Of a DNA stretch of 37,044 nucleotides, positions 13,957-21,152 are shown one piece after another. Where the stretch lies: the NCBI GenBank assembly GCA_031265765.1, contig JAISCE010000091.1:1-37044 (forward strand), given 5' to 3'. Source of the DNA: Azoarcus sp. (GTDB lineage: Bacteria > Pseudomonadota > Gammaproteobacteria > Burkholderiales > Rhodocyclaceae). Within the stretch, counting starts at the first letter, position 1; each line of letters opens with the position of its first letter. The notes below the pieces were generated by a model. That model did not search any database. It saw only the letters and a program-made list of their open reading frames with translations, and had not been told where the DNA came from. Position numbers and translations under genes: made by a program.

Positions 13957-15186
13957 CTACTCCCTCGCCGTCCGGCCCGTCAATTCGGCGAAGACCCGGC
14001 ACAGACGGTCGATCCGCCCATCCCAACTATTGGTTTCGGCATACCGCCGGATGGCTGCGCGATCCCATGGCTGCGACAGCGCCCGGTCAAGCGCCGCTTC
14101 GAGCGCCAGCGGCTCACCGAAAGGAATCAACTCACCCAATTCCGGGCGGCAAACGGTTTCGCGGCTGACGCCTGCCTCGGTCGTCACCACCGGCAAGCCG
14201 CAAGCCATGGCCTGGAGAAAGACATTGCCCCCGCTCCCGGCATGCGTGGCAAGCACGAATACATCGGCGGCGGACAAAGGCGCGGACAGTTCATTCAGCG
14301 GCACATCGTCGAGAAAACGCACCGCATCGCCCAAACCCAGACGCACCGCATGGGCCCTGAGCGCAGTGCCGTCATGCCCGGCCAGCGCGCCCGCCCCGGC
14401 GACCAGATACGCCAGCCCCGGCCAGCGCCGGACGAGCGAAGGCAAAACCTCGATGACCCGGTGGCAGCCCTTCTCATCGACCGGCCAGCCCGCCGATATC
14501 AGCACCGGCGCTTCCGGCGTCAATCCAAGCGCCGCTCGCGCCTTGCCGCGATCGCGCGGGCGGAAGCGTTCGACATCGACGCCGTCGCCGATCGTCTCGG
14601 CCCGCTCGCCCGGCGTCCCCAGCCCGACGGCAAGCTGGCGCAAGCCCTCGCTGACGGCAAACACCTTCGTCGCGCCCGTGAGCGCCTCGCGCAGCCTCGA
14701 AGCGAGGCGCGAATTCTGCGCCTGCCGCGCCTCGTCGCCGCGCAGGCTTATCGTCACCGGCACCCCCAGCCTGCGCCCGAGCAATACGGCGGCATAGCCG
14801 TCCGGATAGGCGAAATGCGCATCGATCACATCGAGATGCCCGGCATGGCGCATCGCGGCAAAGCGGCGATACGCCGCCATCGCCATCGTCCACCCATCGC
14901 AACACCTGAGCACTCCCGGCACGGACAAAAAACGCGGATACCACACCGGAATGCCCTGCTGCTCCTCATATTCCGGCGCGCCGGGGCGAAAATGCGGCTT
15001 GTCCAGATATTCCTTTATCGCATCCTGCCACGGCATCCAGGGCGTCGGCGCCACGACGAACAACGGCAAACGGCGAGCGACGCGAAACATGCGTTCGCGG
15101 ATGGACAGCCCCAAACCCGGCTGTACGCTACTCGGAAACAGGCTGCTCAATACCCCGATATACGGGCCTTTCGACAACTCGGCCAT
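13957..15186 (-). CDS. Family 4 glycosyltransferase, exopolysaccharide locus
   Basis: 409 residues, start at ATG 15186 with GGAG five bases upstream. GT-B fold: the N-terminal domain includes DVIDAHFAYPDGYAAVLLGRRLGVPVT split by loops, and the C-terminal domain has ISAGWPVDEKGCHRVIEVLP and AMACGLPVVTTEAGVSRE. It would transfer a sugar from a nucleotide donor in assembly of a surface polysaccharide; location next to an XrtA-type amidotransferase and deacetylase supports this. The EX7E catalytic motif is not intact: its two positions are Gly317 and Gln325. It lies 140 bp upstream of the pigment operon on the same strand, and could be transcribed with it. Confidence 0.82.
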   Translation of the reverse strand: MAELSKGPYIGVLSSLFPSSVQPGLGLSIRERMFRVARRLPLFVVAPTPWMPWQDAIKEYLDKPHFRPGAPEYEEQQGIPVWYPRFLSVPGVLRCCDGWTMAMAAYRRFAAMRHAGHLDVIDAHFAYPDGYAAVLLGRRLGVPVTISLRGDEARQAQNSRLASRLREALTGATKVFAVSEGLRQLAVGLGTPGERAETIGDGVDVERFRPRDRGKARAALGLTPEAPVLISAGWPVDEKGCHRVIEVLPSLVRRWPGLAYLVAGAGALAGHDGTALRAHAVRLGLGDAVRFLDDVPLNELSAPLSAADVFVLATHAGSGGNVFLQAMACGLPVVTTEAGVSRETVCRPELGELIPFGEPLALEAALDRALSQPWDRAAIRRYAETNSWDGRIDRLCRVFAELTGRTARE

Positions 15187-15288
15187 ACTCGCTCCGTCCC
15201 CCGGTCAGGCTTCCCGGGCGGCAATACTGTTTTGTTTCGACCGCTGCGCCCGCCCCGGACACGCGGGCTGCGCCCTCCCAAACGGTCG

Positions 15289-15318
15289 AGAATATGCAGG
15301 ACGCGCGCAATCGGTCAA
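15289..15318 (-). promoter_or_regulatory. Weak candidate promoter for the GT4 gene
   Basis: TTGACC (15318-15313, overlapping the amidotransferase stop) and TATTCT (15294-15289) are separated by 18 bp. The match is partial and read-through from the amidotransferase gene is an equally good explanation. Confidence 0.25.
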
Positions 15319-17222
15319 GCAGAACTTACCGGCTGACCGGCGCGGCGCAGAAACGCCTCGAACATCAACAAGGCCCACAGCGGGGCGCTATGGTCGCGCA
15401 CGCCAAGCAAATGGGTATCCACCAAATGCTGCAAATAACCGGCATCGAAGATGCCCGTGGCCGCAAGGGTATCGCCCAGGACGATGTCCCGCATCCGCCT
15501 TTTGAGCGAACCGCGAAGCCAGCGGTCGAACGGTACATCGAACGCCCTCCCCGTCTGGTACAGCACATTGCGGGGAAGCTGCGACGCCATGGCTTGCTTG
15601 AGCAGGAAGCGCCCTTCCTTTCCCCGCAGCTTGAATGCCGAAGGCAGGGCGGCAAGCCACTCGACAAGCCCATGATCGAGCAAGGGCGCGCGCACTTCCA
15701 GCGAATGCGCCATGCTGGCGCGGTCGACGCGAGTATTGACGCGGCCCGCCAGGCAAGTCTTGATATCCAGATATTGAATGAGCGCCAGCGGATCGGCGGT
15801 CTGCGCGCGCCGGACATGCCTGCGGAAAACCTCGATCGCCTCGTAACCGGCGAGATCGCGGCGGAAGGATGCGGAAAAAAGGCGGCGTCGCATATCGTCG
15901 TGCAGCAGGGAAACCGAATGGAAATACGCCTCGACCGTATTCTTCGCCAATGCCTGGAAAACAGCCTGGCCGCGAAAAACGCGGGGCGCCCAGCCCGCTG
16001 CCGAATACACTCCCCCGAGAAGCCCGAAAACCGCCTGGCGCACCCCCGCGGGCATCGCCGCGCGCAGGCGCTCTCCCATCAAATGCAGGCGATAACGACG
16101 ATGGCCGGCAAGAACCTCATCGCCGCCGATGCCCGAAAGCGCCACCGTCATCCGCTTGCGCGCCAATTCGCACAGGCGATAAAACGGAATGGCCGCGCTA
16201 TCGGCAAAAGGCTCGTCGTACAGACCGGAAAGCATATCGGCGAAATCCAAATCGTCCAGCCGCGCCGTCCCGCTGGAATGATTGCTGCGGTAAAGCCCGG
16301 CGACCGCGCCCGCCATGCCGGTTTCCTTGAATCCGGGATCGTCGAAAACGATCGAGCACGTATCGACCGGCTTCTCCGAAAGCCCCGCCATGGCGGCAAG
16401 CACCGCGCTGGAATCGGCATCGCCTGTCAACAACGCGCCCAGCGGCGCTTCCGCCCCCAGGCGCAGCCTCACAGCCTCACGCAAACGTCCGCCGAACTCG
16501 GCGGCGGCTTCCTCGAACCCGATCGGACTGTCGAGCGAAAACCGGACATCCCAATACTCGCGCGGCAGCGGAAGCGCCACGCCACGCCGGATGCAGATAG
16601 CATGGCCGGGCGGCAACTTCCACGCCGCCAGGAAAATCGTGCGCGGATCGGGCACATAGCCGAAAGCGAAATACTCCTCCACCGCGCGCGAATCGATCCG
16701 CCGCTCGAAGCCGGGGTGCCGCATCAAGGCTTTGAGCTCGGAGCCGAAAATCACGCTGCCGTCCCCGAGCGCCGCATAATACAAAGGCTTGGCGCCGAGG
16801 CGGTCGCGGGCAAGAAAAAGCGTCTGCCGGGCGCGATCCCACAACGCAAAAGCGAACATACCGCGGAAATGCCCGACGCAGGACTCGCCCCAGGCCTCCC
16901 AGGCATGGATGATGACTTCGGTATCGCTCCTGGTGCGGAACACATGGCCAAGCGCGGCCAGTTCGGATGCCAGAGCCTGGAAATTATAGATCTCGCCATC
17001 GAAAACCAGCGCCACCGAGCCGTCCTCGTTGAGCAAGGGCTGCTGCCCGGCGGCAAGGTCGACGACCGGCAAGCGCCGATGGCCGAGCGCAAGCCCCGGC
17101 TCCAGATGAAGCCTGCCGTCGCCCGGCCCGCGGTGGCGCAGGGACTCGTTCATCCCCCGCGCCAGGGCGCAATCGAAATCGCGTTGGCCCTGGACATCGA
17201 AAAGACCGACGATACCGCTCAT
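15315..17222 (-). CDS. XrtA-type asparagine synthase-like amidotransferase, probably inactive catalytic sites
   Basis: 635 residues, full length for the exosortase-A-associated amidotransferase family: an N-terminal class II glutaminase domain (1-~190) and a C-terminal asparagine-synthetase domain (~230-600). AGAGGGA precedes the ATG. Catalytic residues are lost: the Cys2 nucleophile is Ser (MSGIVG, codon AGC), the oxyanion NGEIYN is D75-GEIYN, the PP-loop SGGxDS is TGDADS (266-271), and the acidic residue of SG(D/E)GGDE is Ile366. Arg50 and the SDTEV motif remain. The frame is intact, so it may be a pseudoenzyme with a binding or structural role. Neighbouring GT4 and deacetylase genes place it in exopolysaccharide synthesis. 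Confidence 0.88.
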   Translation of the reverse strand: MSGIVGLFDVQGQRDFDCALARGMNESLRHRGPGDGRLHLEPGLALGHRRLPVVDLAAGQQPLLNEDGSVALVFDGEIYNFQALASELAALGHVFRTRSDTEVIIHAWEAWGESCVGHFRGMFAFALWDRARQTLFLARDRLGAKPLYYAALGDGSVIFGSELKALMRHPGFERRIDSRAVEEYFAFGYVPDPRTIFLAAWKLPPGHAICIRRGVALPLPREYWDVRFSLDSPIGFEEAAAEFGGRLREAVRLRLGAEAPLGALLTGDADSSAVLAAMAGLSEKPVDTCSIVFDDPGFKETGMAGAVAGLYRSNHSSGTARLDDLDFADMLSGLYDEPFADSAAIPFYRLCELARKRMTVALSGIGGDEVLAGHRRYRLHLMGERLRAAMPAGVRQAVFGLLGGVYSAAGWAPRVFRGQAVFQALAKNTVEAYFHSVSLLHDDMRRRLFSASFRRDLAGYEAIEVFRRHVRRAQTADPLALIQYLDIKTCLAGRVNTRVDRASMAHSLEVRAPLLDHGLVEWLAALPSAFKLRGKEGRFLLKQAMASQLPRNVLYQTGRAFDVPFDRWLRGSLKRRMRDIVLGDTLAATGIFDAGYLQHLVDTHLLGVRDHSAPLWALLMFEAFLRRAGQPVSSA

Positions 17223-17441
17223 GTTGAATCCCTCTGTTCTGGATGCCGCTTCCGCCAGGGCAAGCGCGCTTCATTTTTTCCTTCCGGCGCGGGGGAGAAA
17301 AAACGCCCCGTCCATGCTTGGGAGCATGCTGGATTTTCGGAAGCATATTGGAATTTTCCCGGTCTGCGAGCGCCGCGCGCGGCAAAAACGCATGGACGCC
17401 ACACATTGCCGCATCCGCCCCGCGCGCCGAAGCGGCAACCG
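17223..17441 (-). other. Intergenic spacer with a 6-bp stem-loop
   Basis: The 219 bp between the deacetylase stop and the amidotransferase start hold no gene. CATGCT-TGGG-AGCATG (17313-17328) can form a hairpin; on the minus strand a GC stretch and six T residues follow about ten bases later, so a weak terminator for the deacetylase gene is possible but not convincing. Confidence 0.3.
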
Positions 17442-18305
17442 TCACAAAATATCCCGGAACACGTCGTCCATCCGCCCCCAGCGGAAATCGTCGAGCAACA
17501 GACGCAAGCGGCCTTCGGTACGCGACAGATTGAAGTAATGATTCAAGCGGGTCCTGAACGGCGCTTCCCATACCCGAGGCTGATCCGGGTCGATTTCCCA
17601 AGCATGGAAATAAAACACCGCGGCGCGGGCATCGCGGCGGTTGATCCGGGCGATCTGCCAGCGCGACATCTCATACGGCATCCACCGGAACCAGACGCCG
17701 CCGCCAGCCGGCCAATTGCGCCCGCCCCAACGCACGGTGGCGGGCGGAATCTCGATCAGGCCCGAAGGCAGGCGCCAGGGGAAACGCGGCGCGTCCGGCA
17801 TGCCATGCTGGCCGTGCCTGACCGGATAAACCGACGAACTGTACCGGTACCCCGCCTCGGCGATGATATCGTGCGCCCACGGATTGCCCGCCCCGATGGA
17901 AAAATCCGGCGCGCGATAGCCCAACACAGGCTTGCCGGAAAAATCTTCGAGCAAAGCCTTGGCGCGGACGATGTCGGTGCGGAAAGCCTTGGGCGTCATC
18001 GCGCCGACATGGCCATGACCATACCCGTGACAGGCCAGTTCATGGCCATCGCCGACGATTCGCTGCACCAGCGACGGATAACGGGTAGCGACCCATCCAA
18101 GTACAAAAAACGTGGCAGCCACGCCGCGTCTTGCAAGAAAATCGAGAATACGGTCGACATTCTGCTCGACCCGGCACGGCGTCGACGCCCATGTCTCGTG
18201 CGGAAAATACGCCGCCAAGGCCGAAACCTGAAAATAGTCCTCGACATTGATAGTGAGCGCATTGCGCAAAATGCCCAGGCCGGGCGTGGAAACGAGTCTG
18301 TTCAT
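17442..18305 (-). CDS. Polysaccharide deacetylase, XrtA/PEP-CTERM locus type
   Basis: 287 residues, NodB-type carbohydrate esterase with the extra C-terminal DUF3473 region of the exosortase-locus family (PEP-CTERM locus polysaccharide deacetylase). Motifs: INVEDYF with Asp23 (motif 1), metal-binding His93 and His97 in CHGYGHGH, Arg131 in GYRAPDFS, and FYFHAWEIDPDQPR near the C-terminus. All expected catalytic positions appear present. It would remove N-acetyl groups from a growing exopolysaccharide. AAGGAG lies eleven bases before the ATG. No signal peptide, so a cytoplasmic or membrane-face role is likely. Confidence 0.9.
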   Translation of the reverse strand: MNRLVSTPGLGILRNALTINVEDYFQVSALAAYFPHETWASTPCRVEQNVDRILDFLARRGVAATFFVLGWVATRYPSLVQRIVGDGHELACHGYGHGHVGAMTPKAFRTDIVRAKALLEDFSGKPVLGYRAPDFSIGAGNPWAHDIIAEAGYRYSSSVYPVRHGQHGMPDAPRFPWRLPSGLIEIPPATVRWGGRNWPAGGGVWFRWMPYEMSRWQIARINRRDARAAVFYFHAWEIDPDQPRVWEAPFRTRLNHYFNLSRTEGRLRLLLDDFRWGRMDDVFRDIL

Positions 18306-18385
18306 ATACCGGATTCTCCTTCGTGCACCGCCGGGAGCACACCGGTACGGCTGGCGGCGCGCCTATGAAATGGTGCACTGCCGCA

Positions 18386-18394
18386 ACGATACCA
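18386..18394 (-). promoter_or_regulatory. Candidate extended -10 for the deacetylase gene
   Basis: Minus-strand TGGTATCGT, about 80 bp before the ATG at 18305, resembles the extended -10 TTGGTATCAT in front of the pigment operon. No convincing -35 is seen. Confidence 0.3.
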
Positions 18395-18464
18395 GAAAAC
18401 CCGGCGCGCCGATTTGCACTGGGCGGTTCACGCCGTCGAGATCGGCCTGAAGCGACGAACCCCT

Positions 18465-18482
18465 CTCCATGATTGGATGGAG
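18465..18482. repeat. Inverted repeat CTCCAT-N6-ATGGAG
   Basis: A perfect 6-bp dyad with a 6-base loop between ssrA and the deacetylase gene. It may be a leader hairpin or regulator site; nothing else supports a role. Confidence 0.3.
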
Positions 18483-18542
18483 CGCGCCGGCAGGGAAAGC
18501 GGGCGGATGCGCTCCCGCGGCCGCCCTGCCCTCCGGGCATGG

Positions 18543-18556
18543 GCCGGATATCCGGC
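18543..18556. repeat. Perfect 14-bp palindrome GCCGGATATCCGGC
   Basis: Self-complementary over 14 bp without spacer, 20 bp beyond the 3' hairpin of ssrA. It could be an operator, a methylation or restriction target, or a second stem of the ssrA terminator region. Confidence 0.45.
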
Positions 18557-18576
18557 AAACCGTGGCGTAAACGTGA

Positions 18577-18600
18577 CGGCGGAGGCCGAAGCCCCCGCCG
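18577..18600 (-). terminator. Strong GC hairpin with UUCG loop at 3' end of ssrA
   Basis: On the minus strand CGGCGGGGGC pairs with GCCTCCGCCG over ten positions (one G-U) around TTCG. It closes the ssrA transcript. The following bases (TCACGTTTACG) lack a real U-run, so it may act as the 3'-end stabilising or processing stem of the coding RNA rather than a classical terminator. Confidence 0.55.
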
Positions 18601-18760
18601 GCTGTCTTGGGTTACAAGGCTTCAGCGGCCCCGGCAATCAGCTTAAGCAGCGATTGCAAAACGCTCATCGTTGGCGTTTATGGATTTGCGCGGATTACGT
18701 CCGTCGCCTCTCGGGTTGCCTGCGCACCTTCACTCGCCCTGTCGAAACCGGTACATCCCC
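18601..18760 (-). ncRNA. ssrA: tmRNA coding piece with tag ORF (18675-18643)
   Basis: Starts GGGGATG at 18760, followed by the D-loop-like GGTTTCGACAGGG region. The resume codon GCC is at 18675-18673; the ORF GCC AAC GAT GAG CGT TTT (then GCA ATC GCT GCT TAA) encodes ANDERFAIAA and ends at 18643. GCAATC within the tag pairs with GATTGC after the stop, forming helix P5. Downstream GCCGG/CCGGC segments can form a pseudoknot. Confidence 0.9.
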
Positions 18761-18790
18761 ACCCAAACACACGCAACACTCATGCGCTTG

Positions 18791-18855
18791 GGTGGAGATG
18801 AGGGGAGTCGAACCCCTGTCCAGAACGCCTCCGGGTTGCCGGGATTACAACCATG
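18791..18855 (-). ncRNA. ssrA: tmRNA acceptor piece
   Basis: About 65 nt. Contains the P2 3' strand CGTTCTG, the T-arm AGGGG-TTCGACT-CCCCT and the 3' acceptor strand CATCTCC followed by discriminator A and CC. The next genomic base is C, so the terminal A of CCA is not encoded and must be added after processing. The 5' end is inferred from the promoter at 18862-18890. Confidence 0.85.
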
Positions 18856-18861
18856 GAGCGG

Positions 18862-18890
18862 ATTATGAGGGCAAGCGCGGCCCGATTCAA
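18862..18890 (-). promoter_or_regulatory. Sigma70 promoter of ssrA
   Basis: Minus-strand TTGAAT (18890-18885) and CATAAT (18867-18862) are separated by exactly 17 bp. The predicted start near 18855 lies just before the acceptor piece, giving a short leader. This placement independently supports the permuted order. Confidence 0.65.
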
Positions 18891-19022
18891 GCTATAAAAT
18901 TTCCACTTGATGGCTCCCGCTACGCACGGCTGCGCCAGCAAGTGCGCGACCGGCGCAAACAGGCGATGGGCCGGGGCATTGGGAATGGACGGCGACCGCG
19001 CCAGGATTGCGGGAATGAGAAC

Positions 19023-19083
19023 TTGCACGCCTCCTTGAAAATGTGCACAATCCATCCTGTAGAATCAGACAAAGTACAAGGAG
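19023..19083 (+). promoter_or_regulatory. Promoter and ribosome site of the toxin-antitoxin pair
   Basis: Possible -35/-10 pairs are TTGCAC (19023) with CACAAT (19046), 17-bp spacer, or TTGAAA (19035) with TAGAAT (19060), 19-bp spacer. AAGGAG at 19078-19083 is six bases from the GTG at 19090 and decides the start. Such pairs are usually autorepressed; no clear operator dyad is seen. Confidence 0.4.
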
Positions 19084-19089
19084 TTGATC

Positions 19090-19545
19090 GTGCGGAGCAT
19101 GACCATTGAACAACTACGCACCGCGAACGATGCCGGCGGAGTGGCGGGCGTGACCCTGAAAGGACGGGGTGGGGTGTTTCTCGTGCAGATTGCCACGCGT
19201 AGCGGCGGCGACGCCGTACTGGCGAAAGCCCGCAGCAGTGACCCGCGCCGCTTCGGTAACCCCATTGCCGCCCTGAACGTGCTGCGCGACGTGGGCATTA
19301 CCGTCGGCCAATTCGATGCCAGCGAGTGGAACCCGGCTGAAAAGGAAGACTCCTTCGGCAATCGCGGGCGCGCCGAGGCGATGCGCAAGGCGCACCAGGC
19401 CGCTGCTTACATGAAATGGCTTGCCGCTGGGATTCAAGAGGCCATCGACGACCCTCGGCCAAGCGTCCCGCACGATGAAGTCATGGCGCGCATGGTGGCC
19501 AACCTTGCGAAGCCACGAATCAGGGGCGTAGCGAAGGACGATTGA
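19090..19545 (+). CDS. Antitoxin of ParE-type module with long N-terminal domain
   Basis: 151 residues from the GTG at 19090, chosen for its ideal AAGGAG spacing. The C-terminal part (EAMRKAHQAAAYMKWLAAGI, then DDPRPSVPHDEVMARM) has the pattern of RelB/PaaA-like antitoxins that wrap ParE/RelE toxins. The N-terminal ~90 residues (GVTLKGRGGVFLVQIATRSG, then GNPIAALNVLRDVGITVGQF) form an additional domain I do not recognise with certainty; it probably supplies DNA binding for autoregulation. The stop is directly followed by the toxin GTG, so both are translated together. It is longer than common antitoxins (70-100 residues). Confidence 0.72.
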   Translation: MRSMTIEQLRTANDAGGVAGVTLKGRGGVFLVQIATRSGGDAVLAKARSSDPRRFGNPIAALNVLRDVGITVGQFDASEWNPAEKEDSFGNRGRAEAMRKAHQAAAYMKWLAAGIQEAIDDPRPSVPHDEVMARMVANLAKPRIRGVAKDD

Positions 19546-19851
19546 GTGGCGGCAAAAACCCCTTACCGCATCGTCTGGCGTCCGATGGCCGAGGCCGATC
19601 TGGAGAACATTGTCGACTACATTGCCCAGGACGATCCGATCAAGGCCGAGGCGTTCGGCAAGGAACTGCGCGACAAAACCTTGCTGCTCACGCGGCATCC
19701 AAGGATGGGCCGCGACGGTCGACCAGGTCTGCCCGCCTTCGTGCGCGAACTGGTTGCTCATCGGCATTACATCATGTTCTACCGTGTGCTGGACGAGGCG
19801 CGCACCGTGGAAATTTTGCGAGTGAAACACACGGCGCAACAAATACCGTGA
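19546..19851 (+). CDS. ParE/RelE-superfamily toxin
   Basis: 101 residues with a GTG start immediately after the antitoxin TGA; AAGGA lies eight bases upstream. The fold signature is clear: YRIVWRPMAEADLENIVDYI at the N-terminus, HPRMGRDGRPGLPAFVREL in the middle and HYIMFYRVLDEARTVEILRVKH at the end, matching ParE-type proteins (gyrase poisons) more than RelE mRNA interferases. The HPRMGR motif is typical of ParE. A hairpin (19921-19947, CGGCGT/ACGCCG plus TCCG/CGGA) without U-run follows in the gap before the convergent permease gene. Confidence 0.87.
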   Translation: MAAKTPYRIVWRPMAEADLENIVDYIAQDDPIKAEAFGKELRDKTLLLTRHPRMGRDGRPGLPAFVRELVAHRHYIMFYRVLDEARTVEILRVKHTAQQIP

Positions 19852-19953
19852 CGCCTACGCCATCCCGCATGATGAAGCTGTGGCATGCATGGATGCCCAC
19901 ATGGTCTCCAGGCGCTGACCCGGCGTTCCGTTACGGCGGAGACGCCGATGGAG

Positions 19954-21147
19954 TCATTCCGTGCGCAGGGCGTCGATGACGTTGAGCCGCGCCGCGCGCC
20001 GCGCGGGCAGCACGCCGGAAGCCAATCCGATCAGGATGGCGACGAATTCGGCGGCGAGGACGAATATCCATGGCGTGCTGACCGGCAGCGCCGGAACCAA
20101 TACCCCCGCCAGCCAGGCCAGTCCGACGCCGATGACCAGCCCCAGCAAGCCGCCGAGCGCGGCCAGCGCCACCGCTTCGGCGAGGAAAAGACCGAGGATG
20201 GTTCGGCGGCGCGCGCCCAGCGCAACCATGAGGCCGATTTCGGAGGTGTGTTCGGCAACGGCAATGGTCATGATGGTAGCGATACCCACCGCGCCGACGA
20301 TGAGCGAGATGCCGCCGAGCGCGCTGATGGCGGAGGTGACAATGCGCAGGATGTCGAGGAGAGCGGAGATCATCTCCTCTTGCGTCGTGAGGGTGAAATC
20401 TTCGCGACCGTGACGGGAGATGAGGGTCTGGCGTATCACGGACAGGACTTGTCCGACGTCGGCGTGAACATCGTAGGCAAGCTTGATGTGATCCGCGCCG
20501 CTGCGGTTGTAGAGCGCCATTGCCCGCGAGGTCGGGACATAGATGACATCGTCGATATCCACATGAAGGAGTTGCCCTTTCGATTGCAGGACGCCAATGA
20601 CGCGATAGCGTTCGCCGCCGATTTCGACGCGCGCGCCGACCGCGTTGCTTATGCCGAACAACTCATCCTTAAGAGTCGAGCCGAGCACCGCCAATGCACG
20701 CGCATCCCTGCCGCCATCCGCCTCATCCAGGAAACGGCCCGCGGCGACGCCGACGGAATAGAGAGTGTGCATCGTCGGGCCGACGCCCATGACCGAACTA
20801 CGGCGCACCCGCCCATTGGCGCGGATTTCGGCATTGCCCAGTGCAACGGCGTTGACGTTGGAAACGTAAGGCAAGCGGGCGAGCGCCGCCGCGTCGTCCA
20901 GGGTCAGGTCGCGGGCCGTTGAGGGCATGCCGACATGCGCGCTTTGGCGGCCCGGCGTGATTTTGACGATGTTGGTGCCGAATTTGGCAAATTCATTGAG
21001 CACGTAGTTGTGGACGCCTTCACCGATCGTGGTGAGCAGGATCACCGCCGCGATGCCGATGGCGATACCGAGCAGGGTGAGGAAGCTGCGCAGGCGGTAA
21101 ACGGCGAGGGCGTGCAGGGCAAAGTGGAAAAGGTCGCGCCAGCGCAT
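19954..21147 (-). CDS. MacB/FtsX-type ABC transporter permease 2
   Basis: 397 residues from the ATG at 21147 (MRWRDLFHFAL); longer frames are unsupported. Typical MacB permease layout: first membrane helix (SFLTLLGIAIGIAAVILLTT), a large periplasmic MacB-PCD domain, then three C-terminal helices (SLIVGAVGIATIMTIAVAE, GARRRTILGLFLAEAVALAAL, and a last helix before SGVLPARRAARLNVIDALRTE). Four-helix permeases of this type do not form a pore but drive export by mechanotransmission. Last gene of the operon, five bases after the first permease. Confidence 0.9.
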   Translation of the reverse strand: MRWRDLFHFALHALAVYRLRSFLTLLGIAIGIAAVILLTTIGEGVHNYVLNEFAKFGTNIVKITPGRQSAHVGMPSTARDLTLDDAAALARLPYVSNVNAVALGNAEIRANGRVRRSSVMGVGPTMHTLYSVGVAAGRFLDEADGGRDARALAVLGSTLKDELFGISNAVGARVEIGGERYRVIGVLQSKGQLLHVDIDDVIYVPTSRAMALYNRSGADHIKLAYDVHADVGQVLSVIRQTLISRHGREDFTLTTQEEMISALLDILRIVTSAISALGGISLIVGAVGIATIMTIAVAEHTSEIGLMVALGARRRTILGLFLAEAVALAALGGLLGLVIGVGLAWLAGVLVPALPVSTPWIFVLAAEFVAILIGLASGVLPARRAARLNVIDALRTE

Positions 21148-21152
21148 GGTTT

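Larger units (their letters stand above)
18577..18855 (-). ncRNA. ssrA: Circularly permuted two-piece tmRNA
   Basis: tmRNA with SmpB rescues stalled ribosomes and tags the nascent protein for proteolysis. The order of parts is reversed relative to normal ssrA. Reading the minus strand: the 3' acceptor segment with T-arm (18855-18791), a short intervening segment (18790-18761), then the segment starting with the 5' acceptor strand GGGGATG and containing the tag (18760 onward). GGGGATG pairs with CATCTCC and includes the G3-U70 alanine identity pair. CAGGGCG of the coding part pairs with CGTTCTG of the acceptor part (helix P2, two G-U pairs). The encoded tag is ANDERFAIAA. Ends of the pieces are estimates. 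Two-piece tmRNA is known in Alphaproteobacteria, some cyanobacteria and a betaproteobacterial lineage. Confidence 0.92.

Noticed and set aside
17313-17360. Terminator after the deacetylase gene
   Set aside because: The T-run is about ten bases away from a short 6-bp stem; kept only as a note in the spacer entry.
15294-18368. 1024-codon plus-strand open frame opposite the polysaccharide genes
   Set aside because: Covers three recognisable minus-strand genes and their spacers and has no family features.
18791-18830. Isolated tmRNA/tRNA-like 3' end as an integration (att) scar
   Set aside because: The missing 5' half with a complementary acceptor strand and tag ORF lies immediately downstream in permuted order, which explains the fragment without an integrated element.
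18891-19020. Possible gene remnant between ssrA and the toxin-antitoxin pair
   Set aside because: Open frames exist on both strands but have no ribosome site and only vague resemblance to known proteins.
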